From Promethearchaeum sp. (GTDB lineage Archaea; Asgardarchaeota; Lokiarchaeia; Sigyniarchaeales; Promethearchaeaceae): DNA of 39,418 nucleotides. Positions within the stretch are counted from its first letter, which is position 1; each line of letters starts with the position of its first letter. The notes beneath the pieces are model-generated. The model made no database searches. It had not been told where the DNA came from and saw only the letters and a list, made by a program, of their open reading frames with translations. Positions 1 to 9,923 of the stretch are shown piece after piece. The position numbers were made by a program, and so were the translations under genes. The DNA lies in NCBI GenBank assembly GCA_030612265.1, contig JAUWOE010000007.1, positions 1 to 39,418 on the forward strand, given 5' to 3'.

Positions 1-1
1 A

Positions 2-3000
2 ACCGACAATGTACAGCAAATAAATGAAATTCGATATTCATTTGTATATGGGCGCTTGTTTTTTGATGTAGAAGGTAGTTACCCAAATTCATATAATGTG
101 ATAAGATCAGAAACTGTTTTTAATTCTGACGAATATATTGACAATTGGGTTCATACTGCAGTTGTTTATGAAAAAATTGGTGGAACTGGCACTTTAAGTT
201 ATTATATTAATGGTAAATTAGATGCTTCATATGATTTGACAACCGCAGTCTTTTGTGATTTAACTGATATAAATATTGGTTCTCGACATTATTCTACACG
301 ATATGATTATGAATTCTATGGAGATATGGACGATTTTAGAATTTATAATAGTGCTTTAACCAGTAATGAGATCCAATATATATATGCCAATAGTACAGAA
401 GCTACTTGGTGGAACAACGGGACTCACACTTTTAATTATAGATATGAACTCGAAGCTTCCGCCGAATTACCTGTAGAAGACTATAATGCAATTCAAAGAG
501 TTAACTTCACCAATCAACTAAATGATATGAGAATAGAAGGGACCGTAGATGTTAGTTCAATAAAATTAGTTGAATATAATCACACAACTCAAATTAATGA
601 AGAATGTGAAACTTATGACTTTACTGAAGATGCCGGATTTAATGCAAAAACTAATGCAACTGGAACATTAAATTGGAATTTAAATGGATCAACTGGAACA
701 CCGATGGACCAACTGGACATCCCATATTCTGATGGAAGTATTCGTAATTGGAGTGTTATAGGAGGACCTTATTATCGATGGGATGGAGCTTATATAAATC
801 GTGGGGAGATTCCAATTACTGATTTTTATTCTCCAGGAATGATGACTAATTTATATACCTGGCAAAATTATTATGATGTAGATGACGGCTACATTGATTT
901 TACAGACATGACAACCAATGGTATTGGCGCAACTAATCATGATAATTATCATCGATCTGCATGGGCAATGACCTATGTATATTTTCCTGAAGATATCTCT
1001 AATCTTAATTTTTGGTTATATACAAATTTCAGAACTTATTTCATTTTTGATCAACAAGAGATTTTCTATCGGGAATATGGTTTACAACAAGGGGATGATA
1101 TTTCAGACACGATTCATGTTTTTAATTATGGTTCAGTTTCTGCAGGTTGGCACAGTATTTTGACACAAACAGATATTAATGGATCAGTAAATGCTGATAG
1201 ATATGGAGAATGGGGATTTTCACTCAATCTTTCTAGTAGTGATTCATCAATCGTTGAAATTCCAAATCTAAATATCACAACACGAAGTGATATCTGGGAA
1301 TCTAGAAAATATTTTGTTTATTTTAATATTACTGAAACAACACCCGATTCAAAATATGATAATAATTACTATGGAAATTTAAATCCAGAACGGAAAAACT
1401 TGTTGGGTGGACCAAAAATCACAGTTAAGCCTTTAAATTACCGACAACATAACGTTAATAAAACAAATGTAATTCAAGCTGATTGGTGGAATGTTGATTG
1501 GTCATATAGATTATTGGTAAATATTAGTGGTTTGGAAGGTCGTTATTATAATGATCATCTGATTGAAGAAACTATTGATTTTACTCAAGTTATGGATGAT
1601 GCAGGAATAACAGGCATTTTTGATGAAAATTCAATAAGGGTTATAGAATGGGATGAATTTTTCGTTGTAAATAATGAAACACCTTCTCAATTTGATAAAG
1701 ATGATGACTATGTGGTTGAAAATAATGCTGTTGGAACTTTATGCTGGGTTATGGATGGAAAAACAACCAACTTAAGAGAACGTTATTATTTTATTTATTT
1801 CGATACAAAAGAATTTGAATTGAAAGATGCTCCAGACTATTCCGCAAGTAGTGATATGTTACTCACAACTAATATTCAAGGAAAGGATTATACAATTGAA
1901 AATGAAAAAATCAGAATCTCGATGAAAGAAGGGCAGATAATACCTGGAATTGATGATGACCATATTTATGAAGTTTATGATAAGAGAAGTGATGTAGATC
2001 TCCAAAATCCGTCTACAAGAGCGGGGTGGGAGTTATATTCTTGGAATTATGGAGGAATTAACTCTGAAAATTTCGATGAGATAACAAGTGTAGAAGTTGT
2101 TAGTAATGGTAACATTAGAAGTGTTATTAAGATGACTTATGATTCTACGAATTTCATATACGAAAGGTTTTATACAATAAACTATCTTGATGATACAGTT
2201 AGAATTGAGCATCGAGTTGAATGTAAACCTTCAGTTTCCTATGTTGGTTATGGTTTTTGGGAATTCGTGCAAGATTGGTTAACAACATCAAATAATACTG
2301 CTTTTGGTATGGGTGGGATGAATTTTGGATCAGATGCAAACACAAATTTTGATGGATCTCAAGAATTCAGTTCACTGGATTCTTATAACAGTTTTTATAA
2401 TGAATATACCGAACGTTTCTATGAAGATGCATGGTATTCAGTTTGGGATGAAACATATAATAATGGAATTGGAACAATCTGGGATCCAGAAACCACAACA
2501 GGGACATATGATACGTATATTGATCATGTAGATATGGGTGTAGGAGGTTTAACATCGAATTTAGGATTTCGCCCCCAAAGAATATACTCACCAAATTCTT
2601 TTGTTTTCACTATGTGGGGTCATATTTTCCATGATAATGACGGATCATTAACGAAAATTAGGGCAAAAGGGCTACAAGATCCACCAAATGTTAAAATCGG
2701 AGATGCAGTTTTAGGTGGAGGTGCAAATTTACAACTTAAAGCTTTAGATAATAATGGCCAATCCATAGATGGAGCGTATATCCACCTAACTAATAATTCC
2801 GGTGAAGATCCAAGATTAAAACAAACAAACTCAATAGGCAATATCACATTTAAGGGTTTATACGAAGGAACATGGAATATTGATGTTATTTATACCGTAG
2901 GTGATGTTAACTATACCATCTACTCCGATAGTATAGAATTGAATACATACGGTGATACAGTTCTAAAGTTCTATCAAACACTAATCTGTAATCTCACGAC

Positions 3001-5704
3001 TCTTGATTTACTGGTGACTGATATGGATGTAAACGATTCCGATTATTGGGGATTATATCTTGCAAATGTGACCCTTGTGAATGCAACATCCGGAAACCAT
3101 GAAAATATCACATCTTTCTACACAGATACTTTAGGTGAAATACAAATTCGTTTACCAATTACAACTTGGGAATTTTCTGTGCAATATCAAGGTAAAGCAA
3201 GAAAATTTCAATTAGAAGAAACACCTCCTCTAGAATTCAATAAAACCTTAGATTTATCTTCAGTCTCCTCGGAAATTTTTAATTGTACAATTGGGGAAGC
3301 AAAAACAACCTTAACAATAAATGATACATCCACTGCAAGTTGGGGTTCTGAACAACAAATTGTAAATTCCCCATATTATGTAAATGCTTATGTTGAAGAT
3401 GATATAGGTTTTAATTTCTATTATAAAGCCATTTCGGGAGGATCTATTGGAGGAATTGTAGGAGCTACTGGAAATTGGACATTAATTTCTTTAGATCAGG
3501 GTAATACTATAGTAAATTATTCTTTAGATATAAATGAAGATTTTACTATGGCTTCAGGAAATTATAACTTTACTCTTTATGGAAATGAATATAATGTAGG
3601 TTCTTATATCTTGAAATTAGAATTGGAAAAGGTAGATAATCAAAAAGCTTATATTGATCTCACAATTAATTTCTTAAACTTTACAGCACAACTGGAATTA
3701 ATTAGTCCTGATGAGAATTTAAAGATAGTATGGGGAGATAATCTATTTTTAGAATTCAATTACACAAGTATAATTCCAGTTGAGAGGGATATATCAAATG
3801 CTGTTTTGTATTATAAAATTAGCAGTTATGGTATAGGTCCTACTCTATTATTACATGATGATTCTATTCCACTAGGTCCAACATATAATTTTACATGGAA
3901 CAATATTGATTTACCCGTCGGTATTTATACTGTTAATGTATATGGAAATGAAACAAATTATGCATTTGCTGATATCAGTTTTAGTATACAAATACTTCCT
4001 AGAAATTCAAGTTTAGATTCAATGATAAATCCAAATTTCAGAGTCTCTGATACGTATCTTAAAGGTGCCGACGGTGAAACAATAACATTTCAAGTTAATT
4101 ACACTGATGGAAATGGAGATTATATGGGACCTGAAGCAATCGTGAGTGCATATATAGAAGGCGGAGGATCGTATAGTAACCTTGAATCAATAGATTTAGA
4201 AAATGGATTATATGATTTCTCAATCAACTCCAGTAAATATGACTTTGGAGAATATACAATTAAAATCCAGGGGCAATATGAGGATGCATATTATACAACT
4301 CAGATAGCATACCTTACAATGGATATAATCGATTTCTGGGATACCTCTTTATCATTAATTACTCCTCCGACTATCTATCCATGGGGAAACAACGTTTCAT
4401 TCCAAGTAAGATACTATTGCACAGAACAACCAAGATCCAACTTATATCTGCCAAATGCAGCTATAACGCAATTAAATATCTCTTATCTAGTTGATACAGT
4501 AGAATATGAATATTTAATTTTAAACAGTAGTTCACGTGGAATAGTATGGGATTGGATTGATCAAGATGATGGAAAATATTTGATTAATTTTAATTCAAGT
4601 ATTGTAAATATTTCTTCTCCAACGATATTTTATTGTGCTCCAACAATAAACTATAGTATTTATAGAGAAGCCACAATTAAACCGTATATTACAATTTATC
4701 CTGTTGAAACCTCTATTTCTTTACAAATTGGAGATAATCCACTAAACTCTCTTGAATTGATGTATCAAGAAACTGAAGAGATATCTGCTATTTTGAGTAT
4801 ATCCGATGATGATAGTGGCTTAAAAGGGAAGGAAATTGAAGGCGCATTAATGACGTATTCAGTTTATAACGATGTTGGTAATGAACTGGAATTGAGTGGT
4901 CAATTTGAAGATGATGGAAATGGTCAATATAAGTTCATTTTTAATCACACTGAAGAAATTGGATTAGGAAATTATACAGTAAGAGTAAATATGAATATAG
5001 AAAACTATACATTGTCAGAAATTGCATCATTTTCCTTGAAAATAATTCCAAGAGTAATCTCAGTTTCATATCAAGGAGATTTTATTGAAGATCACGAAAC
5101 AATTTCAAAACCTAAAGGAGATAACTATATTTTCAGAATTACGTTAAAAGATTCTTCATCAGAGCTTACAATAACAAATGCTATAGTTATAATTACTTTT
5201 GAGGAGCTGGGAATTACTTTGAATTTAGAGCATAAAGGAGATGGCGTTTATGAAGCTGCAAATACTTTTGAAAATGTTGCAGCTTTCACAACTGATAAAA
5301 CAGTGCATGGAATAATGACAATTGAAGCCGAAAATTATGAGTTTGATCCAATAACCATTATAGTTACGATCGAAAGAGAAGAAATTTTCACTGGTGTTCC
5401 GGTTTTCTATTTTCTGATTGCGTTAAGTGCAGTTTTAATCATTATTGGAAGTATTGCTGGATATAGAGTTTATCAAAAAGCACAAATTCCTGCATTTGTA
5501 AAGTTAATTAATAAATTAGAAAAGCAGATTTCAGGTAATAAAGAAGCCCTTAGACAAAACATGACTTTGACAATGGAAGAAGAAATAATAGAGAAATTTA
5601 AAGATGAATGGGCAATTTTGGATTATAACATTGAAAATATATGGAAAAATCCAGAAGAAGCCGGGGAATATAAAACTCCCGCTGATAACACAGGAGGTTC
5701 ATAA
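2..5704 (+). CDS. Giant cell-surface protein, LamG and DUF2341-like domains, C-terminal TM anchor (5' partial)
   Basis: The reading frame is open to the left edge, so the N-terminus and signal peptide lie outside the window; the TTG at 56 is internal. Numbering from that TTG, residues ~30-111 look like the end of a LamG/concanavalin-like domain (NWVHTAVVYE, then GDMDDFRIYNSALTSNEI). Two DUF2341-like modules follow (WWNNGTHTFNYRYEL near 137, WWNVDWSYRLLVNISGL near 480), then many beta-rich Ig-like segments with numerous N-glycosylation sequons. One transmembrane helix (~1780-1805, VFYFLIALSAVLIIIG) precedes a ~75-residue charged cytosolic tail. It is probably an adhesin or substrate-binding exoprotein. 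The next gene starts two bases after the stop, so they are very likely co-transcribed. Domain names are recognised by motif; the function is inferred. Confidence 0.85.
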   Translation, partial: TDNVQQINEIRYSFVYGRLFFDVEGSYPNSYNVIRSETVFNSDEYIDNWVHTAVVYEKIGGTGTLSYYINGKLDASYDLTTAVFCDLTDINIGSRHYSTRYDYEFYGDMDDFRIYNSALTSNEIQYIYANSTEATWWNNGTHTFNYRYELEASAELPVEDYNAIQRVNFTNQLNDMRIEGTVDVSSIKLVEYNHTTQINEECETYDFTEDAGFNAKTNATGTLNWNLNGSTGTPMDQLDIPYSDGSIRNWSVIGGPYYRWDGAYINRGEIPITDFYSPGMMTNLYTWQNYYDVDDGYIDFTDMTTNGIGATNHDNYHRSAWAMTYVYFPEDISNLNFWLYTNFRTYFIFDQQEIFYREYGLQQGDDISDTIHVFNYGSVSAGWHSILTQTDINGSVNADRYGEWGFSLNLSSSDSSIVEIPNLNITTRSDIWESRKYFVYFNITETTPDSKYDNNYYGNLNPERKNLLGGPKITVKPLNYRQHNVNKTNVIQADWWNVDWSYRLLVNISGLEGRYYNDHLIEETIDFTQVMDDAGITGIFDENSIRVIEWDEFFVVNNETPSQFDKDDDYVVENNAVGTLCWVMDGKTTNLRERYYFIYFDTKEFELKDAPDYSASSDMLLTTNIQGKDYTIENEKIRISMKEGQIIPGIDDDHIYEVYDKRSDVDLQNPSTRAGWELYSWNYGGINSENFDEITSVEVVSNGNIRSVIKMTYDSTNFIYERFYTINYLDDTVRIEHRVECKPSVSYVGYGFWEFVQDWLTTSNNTAFGMGGMNFGSDANTNFDGSQEFSSLDSYNSFYNEYTERFYEDAWYSVWDETYNNGIGTIWDPETTTGTYDTYIDHVDMGVGGLTSNLGFRPQRIYSPNSFVFTMWGHIFHDNDGSLTKIRAKGLQDPPNVKIGDAVLGGGANLQLKALDNNGQSIDGAYIHLTNNSGEDPRLKQTNSIGNITFKGLYEGTWNIDVIYTVGDVNYTIYSDSIELNTYGDTVLKFYQTLICNLTTLDLLVTDMDVNDSDYWGLYLANVTLVNATSGNHENITSFYTDTLGEIQIRLPITTWEFSVQYQGKARKFQLEETPPLEFNKTLDLSSVSSEIFNCTIGEAKTTLTINDTSTASWGSEQQIVNSPYYVNAYVEDDIGFNFYYKAISGGSIGGIVGATGNWTLISLDQGNTIVNYSLDINEDFTMASGNYNFTLYGNEYNVGSYILKLELEKVDNQKAYIDLTINFLNFTAQLELISPDENLKIVWGDNLFLEFNYTSIIPVERDISNAVLYYKISSYGIGPTLLLHDDSIPLGPTYNFTWNNIDLPVGIYTVNVYGNETNYAFADISFSIQILPRNSSLDSMINPNFRVSDTYLKGADGETITFQVNYTDGNGDYMGPEAIVSAYIEGGGSYSNLESIDLENGLYDFSINSSKYDFGEYTIKIQGQYEDAYYTTQIAYLTMDIIDFWDTSLSLITPPTIYPWGNNVSFQVRYYCTEQPRSNLYLPNAAITQLNISYLVDTVEYEYLILNSSSRGIVWDWIDQDDGKYLINFNSSIVNISSPTIFYCAPTINYSIYREATIKPYITIYPVETSISLQIGDNPLNSLELMYQETEEISAILSISDDDSGLKGKEIEGALMTYSVYNDVGNELELSGQFEDDGNGQYKFIFNHTEEIGLGNYTVRVNMNIENYTLSEIASFSLKIIPRVISVSYQGDFIEDHETISKPKGDNYIFRITLKDSSSELTITNAIVIITFEELGITLNLEHKGDGVYEAANTFENVAAFTTDKTVHGIMTIEAENYEFDPITIIVTIEREEIFTGVPVFYFLIALSAVLIIIGSIAGYRVYQKAQIPAFVKLINKLEKQISGNKEALRQNMTLTMEEEIIEKFKDEWAILDYNIENIWKNPEEAGEYKTPADNTGGS

Positions 5705-5706
5705 AA

Positions 5707-6822
5707 ATGGCAATTGGAATGTTAGTAATGCATTGGGACGAACGTGTTGGTGTTGAGGTTTTAGCGAAATATCCAGAAGAAATTATATTAGATGAAAAAA
5801 CTTTAATGCAGCTGTATTCTCAACATGAATTCACAGGAGAGCCAGGTATGGTTTCTATGATGGCTGGATCTACAAACCTTGCTTCATATTATACAGGTCC
5901 TGAAAGTTCGATTTATATTATTATGATTCTAAATACAACTGAAGATGGAGATGCCTATGAAGATGGTTTAGCTGAGATTTCAAGGCAAATAATGTTAAAT
6001 TTAGACTCAGAAACATTGGAAGCAGTCTTGCCTTCATTATTTCAACGTCTGTCTGTCTATCCAACCTTGAATGATGAGCAACTTCTATCGATGATATATT
6101 TAGACGAACCCAAAAGAATGATACTGAAAAGACTCCAACAAGAAGCAGCAATACCTAAATCGGAATTAGCAATATGGCTAAAAGATACGAAAAGAGATTC
6201 ATTTATTGATATTGAAAGTATTATTGCAAATTTAGTGAAATCTACAATAGTTAAAATTGCTTCAGTTAAAGGACTTGCAACAGATGTGGTATTTCTCAAT
6301 GAAGATATAATGATTTTACGCAGACCACCAGTAAAATTATTCTTAGACCCCGTGGAACATCATTTACCTAAATCATTAAAAGATTCCTATACAACCCAAG
6401 TTCGTAATTTCTTTAAAAATTATAAACCTTCAGAAAATGACAACTTGGAGATCATCAATAAAGTGATTTTAAACCCGCAAAGCTATGAAATTTTGAAATT
6501 ACTTAGAGAAGCGATGGTTACTAAAAATGATATTGAAAAATTACGTAAAAAAGGCGTTGAAGACATAGATGATTCTTTGAAAGCTCTTTGGGAAACCAAG
6601 ATGATAGCAGTATTTCAAGATGAATCAGGAACTGAATATTATTGCCTAATAAGTGACTTCTATGTATCTTTATACTATCCAAGATATAACTTAGATACAA
6701 TTAGAAAGCAATTTCTCAGCAAAGCTCAAAATCCAAAAGCGTTATTAAAAGCCTTAGATATAATGAGAGAGGAATATCTTTCAATTACTAAAATTCAAAA
6801 AGTATCCGCAAGAACAAAATAG
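5707..6822 (+). CDS. Cytosolic protein with longin/roadblock-like N-terminus (tentative) and winged-helix-like C-terminus
   Basis: 371 residues with no signal peptide or membrane segment. The ATG lies two bases after the stop of the giant surface protein, with GGAGG (GGAGGTTC) overlapping that gene's end as ribosome-binding site. The first ~110 residues (MLVMHWDERVGVEVLAKYPEE, then IYIIMILNTTEDGDAYEDGL) alternate short strands with an amphipathic helix. They resemble small longin/roadblock-type domains common in Asgard genomes, but this is a weak resemblance. Residues ~245-320 (LNPQSYEILKLLREAMVTKNDIEKLRKKG, split by eye into helix-turn-helix) look like a winged helix. The fixed spacing suggests it works with the tail of the surface protein, perhaps as an adaptor. 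It could instead be an unrelated cytosolic regulator. Confidence 0.8.
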   Translation: MAIGMLVMHWDERVGVEVLAKYPEEIILDEKTLMQLYSQHEFTGEPGMVSMMAGSTNLASYYTGPESSIYIIMILNTTEDGDAYEDGLAEISRQIMLNLDSETLEAVLPSLFQRLSVYPTLNDEQLLSMIYLDEPKRMILKRLQQEAAIPKSELAIWLKDTKRDSFIDIESIIANLVKSTIVKIASVKGLATDVVFLNEDIMILRRPPVKLFLDPVEHHLPKSLKDSYTTQVRNFFKNYKPSENDNLEIINKVILNPQSYEILKLLREAMVTKNDIEKLRKKGVEDIDDSLKALWETKMIAVFQDESGTEYYCLISDFYVSLYYPRYNLDTIRKQFLSKAQNPKALLKALDIMREEYLSITKIQKVSARTK

Positions 6823-6845
6823 AGTAATTTCTTGTTCGTTCTATT

Positions 6846-8321
6846 TTATTTTTTCTCACTTTTCTTTCTATTTTTTAAGAATCTTCCATAATAATAAAAT
6901 TGCATCAAGATTTTAGGAATATTTCCTATATAATTTACGACAGGTATTCCTGCTTCAATCATTTTCATCTGAAATTCATGTCTTTGGTGATATCCCTCTT
7001 CATTATCAACGTTCATGCTTGAATTACAAATTACAGGTTTATCTGATTTACTAATAATTTCTGAAAGAGAATCTATTGTCATTTTTTGAGCATCATTTAT
7101 TCCTAACATTTTTGATAACATACTAAAACGTTCTGCTTCTCGAACAAAAACAACGCTACCAACACCTTCATCTTCTAAAACAATTTCCATAGCTTTAGAA
7201 AAAAGTCTTGGATCATAGGATAATTCTCCTAAATCAAGAGGATTCTTTAGATTGGTATTAACTGGGGGAAATATCTTAGATAATTTATCAATTGTTTCAG
7301 TTTGTAAATCGACTATATTAAATCCTGCTGACTCAAATTTATCTGTAAATTCAACACCTATTCCTCCTCCTGCAACTAAAATTGCGATATTTAAGTTCTT
7401 TGGAGTAACTGGTCTTGTTGACGCAACTTGTATTAGATCTAAGAATAATTCAAAATGATCTGCCAATAATATTCCCGATTGCTTACACATCGCTTTCCAA
7501 ACATTATAACTCCCAGCTAAACCCCCTGTATGGGAATGAGTTGCGCTAATCCCTCTTTTAGATTGACCACCCTTCCAAAGTACAATAGGTTTGTTCGGAG
7601 TTATTTTTTGAGCTAAATGCATAAATTTACGACCATTAGGATTCGATTCTAAATATAAAGCAATAATTTTTGTTAATTTATCGTGATAAAAATATTCTAA
7701 CAATTCATTAATTGAGATATCGTATGAATTTCCAATCGAAACACAATTATGGAAACCAATTCCCAACGGTCCTAAATTTAAGTATAAACGTGCTAATGTT
7801 CCACCAGACTGGGAAATATAGGACAAATTCCCTTTAAAAACACCCCAATCTGGATAAATAGCTATCCTACTATATGGATTAATAATGCCTAAACCATTCG
7901 GTCCAATAAATCGGGTACTTACTGAGTTGATTGCATTTTTTAATTCGTTTTCTAATGATTTGTTATCAGCTTCTCCAAATCCTGATGTAAATATTACCCC
8001 AAATTTGACAATTTTATTGCATTGCATTACAATTTTTGGAACCAAATTTGCGGGAACTGCAATTATAACTAAATCAATAGGTTTTGGAATATTTTCATCT
8101 AGTAAACTTGGATAAACTTTTTGTCCAAACAATTCTGAAATTTTTGGATTAATTAGATAAGTTTTTCCACCAATTTCTTCAAATCCAGTATATTGAAGAG
8201 CTAACCAAAATTTGCTCCCGCCTATTTTATTATTAGAAGCTCCTACAATTGCAATTGACTTGGGATAGAATAATGAATTAAATTCTTTAATAATATTCTT
8301 ATCGGTTTCAATTTGTTTCAT
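6846..8321 (-). CDS. ADP-forming acyl-CoA synthetase alpha-subunit-type protein (CoA-binding/ligase domains)
   Basis: 491 residues, cytosolic. An N-terminal CoA-binding Rossmann domain starts with LFYPKSIAIVGASNNKIGGS (residues 17-36). Further motifs are VKFGVIFTSGFGE near 105, FIGPNGLGI near 138 and YISQSGG at 168-174. The segment SHTGGLAG (263-270) carries His264, the expected phosphohistidine of the ACD/succinyl-CoA synthetase superfamily, and a second ligase domain follows. The ATP-grasp beta domain is absent, as in the separate alpha subunits of Pyrococcus ACD, and no beta gene lies in the window. In many relatives the GPNG position reads GPNC. Known enzymes convert acyl-CoA, ADP and phosphate to acid, CoA and ATP; the substrate here is unknown. 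The ATG at 8321 is the only good start. Confidence 0.85.
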   Translation of the reverse strand: MKQIETDKNIIKEFNSLFYPKSIAIVGASNNKIGGSKFWLALQYTGFEEIGGKTYLINPKISELFGQKVYPSLLDENIPKPIDLVIIAVPANLVPKIVMQCNKIVKFGVIFTSGFGEADNKSLENELKNAINSVSTRFIGPNGLGIINPYSRIAIYPDWGVFKGNLSYISQSGGTLARLYLNLGPLGIGFHNCVSIGNSYDISINELLEYFYHDKLTKIIALYLESNPNGRKFMHLAQKITPNKPIVLWKGGQSKRGISATHSHTGGLAGSYNVWKAMCKQSGILLADHFELFLDLIQVASTRPVTPKNLNIAILVAGGGIGVEFTDKFESAGFNIVDLQTETIDKLSKIFPPVNTNLKNPLDLGELSYDPRLFSKAMEIVLEDEGVGSVVFVREAERFSMLSKMLGINDAQKMTIDSLSEIISKSDKPVICNSSMNVDNEEGYHQRHEFQMKMIEAGIPVVNYIGNIPKILMQFYYYGRFLKNRKKSEKK

Positions 8322-8367
8322 TCGTGATTGATTTTTAAAACTATGACATTTAAGATTATTTTATTCT

Positions 8368-8388
8368 TTTTCACTCTCGTAGTGAAAA
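8368..8388. repeat. Intergenic hairpin, 8-bp stem
   Basis: A perfect inverted repeat TTTTCACT / AGTGAAAA with a 5-base loop lies between the GH13 gene and the acyl-CoA synthetase gene, both on the minus strand. No T-tract follows on the minus strand, so it is not a typical intrinsic terminator. Its role is unknown; it may stabilise or process a message. Confidence 0.4.
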
Positions 8389-8407
8389 TATCTGATTTTC
8401 TTCATAA

Positions 8408-9853
8408 TCATTCAAAAACTATCTTTATAATAAGGAATTCCCAAGGATTTAGTCTTAGATTAATATATTGTTCATTTAAAATGAAATTCTCATGATTACG
8501 GTTTTTATATTTTCTTGAGAATATTGGTTCAACTAAAATTTCATTAGTATGCACTTTCTCCCCACATAATTTTTCCAAATCTATGGTGTCTTCTAAATTG
8601 TAAGCAGAATAATTGCATAAAACAAGTATGTATATGGAATGGTCCTTCCAATAATAAATTATCAAAGGATTTATTGAATCGACTAATTTCCAAATTCCGT
8701 TAAAAGAGATATTTTTTGTTAAAATATGAAGAAAATTATCGTAGAGTTTCTGAATTTCAAAATCGGGAGGTTCTAAGGGATATCGTCTTAATTGAACCGG
8801 CAATTTTATTGAAAAGCCCAAATTTTGTCCATAATGGACTAATTTACTACCCGGAAGAGTTAATGTGATCATTGCTGCTGCAAGGGATTTTTCTAACCCA
8901 AAACTAACAATAGCTCTTTGTTCATCATGGTTTTCAATAAATCTAACTAAATGATTCTGATATTTCATATCAGCGTGAAGATGCTCTTTTATTTCTCTTA
9001 CGGACTCATACAGTAATCTATCATATAATCTTTTATCATAACAAAAATCAAATCCCTGTTGGATTAATTCCCATTCCATATCCCAGTAGACTTCGGCTAT
9101 GAATAGGAATTCTGGATAAATTTTTTTAATTTCGCTTATAATTTCGACCCAGAATTCTTTCTCTAATGGTTTACCTGCATAAAGTCCCCAAGTTTTTTGA
9201 AAAACAGAATTTGTGAGAAGCATAGCCATATCACACCGAACTCCATCACTTTTTTTTGCAATTTCGCTTAATGTTTCAATTACTTGTTTCCGAAATTCCT
9301 TTGAAAATGGATTTGCTTGTAAAGTATCTGTCCAGGCAGGAAAGTACGGGTCTTTTCCATGAGCAAATACATTATTTTTGGTTTTAAAAAAAGTAGTCGG
9401 GTCAATTTGAGAATCGATTTCAGAACCTTGAATAAAATATTCAGGATGAGTTTCTTTCCAAGGATTATCACGAGATAGATGGTTGGGGACAAAATCTAAA
9501 ATCAATTTTTTATTTCTTGATTTTAATTCATTGTAAAATTTAGTTAAGCCATTATTTCCTCCTAATTTTGGATCAACGGTATATTTATATATTGCATAAG
9601 GAGACCCTATTACATCTTCAACCGAAAAATCATTTAAAGCATTTTTATAATCATTTAATAATCCATTATGAGTACTCGCTATAAATTTACTCCTTTTACT
9701 TCGTTTCCAAACGCCCATTAACCAAATAGTATCATATGAATCGAAATCTTTATCAAAAATTATTTTTGGAACATTTTTTAAGGTAATAGGATAGTTATGT
9801 TCAAGGGAAAGCTTATTCAAAAAAGGCCATGTATTTATTTCGAAAATTATCAA
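8408..9853 (-). CDS. Intracellular GH13 alpha-amylase-family glycosidase or transferase
   Basis: 481 residues without a signal peptide, so it acts on cytosolic alpha-glucans or oligosaccharides. The four GH13 regions are visible: LDFVPNH (119-125), DGVRCDMAM (203-211, nucleophile Asp208), FIAEVYW (251-257, acid/base Glu254) and FIENHDEQR (306-313, transition-state Asp310). A C-terminal beta domain follows. All catalytic residues are present. The frame starts with TTG at 9853 (LIIFEINTWPFL), matching the usual YEIN-type beginning of GH13 barrels; the next Met is residue 46, inside the barrel. It lies 87 bases upstream of the acyl-CoA synthetase gene on the same strand. The exact specificity (amylase, trehalose-related, maltosyltransferase) cannot be read from motifs. 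Confidence 0.88.
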   Translation of the reverse strand: MIIFEINTWPFLNKLSLEHNYPITLKNVPKIIFDKDFDSYDTIWLMGVWKRSKRSKFIASTHNGLLNDYKNALNDFSVEDVIGSPYAIYKYTVDPKLGGNNGLTKFYNELKSRNKKLILDFVPNHLSRDNPWKETHPEYFIQGSEIDSQIDPTTFFKTKNNVFAHGKDPYFPAWTDTLQANPFSKEFRKQVIETLSEIAKKSDGVRCDMAMLLTNSVFQKTWGLYAGKPLEKEFWVEIISEIKKIYPEFLFIAEVYWDMEWELIQQGFDFCYDKRLYDRLLYESVREIKEHLHADMKYQNHLVRFIENHDEQRAIVSFGLEKSLAAAMITLTLPGSKLVHYGQNLGFSIKLPVQLRRYPLEPPDFEIQKLYDNFLHILTKNISFNGIWKLVDSINPLIIYYWKDHSIYILVLCNYSAYNLEDTIDLEKLCGEKVHTNEILVEPIFSRKYKNRNHENFILNEQYINLRLNPWEFLIIKIVFE

Positions 9854-9923
9854 GGTTTATCTATTCAATTGATTATTTTTCGTAAATATAATTTTTTTTA
9901 AATTTTGAAACGAAAGAAATATT

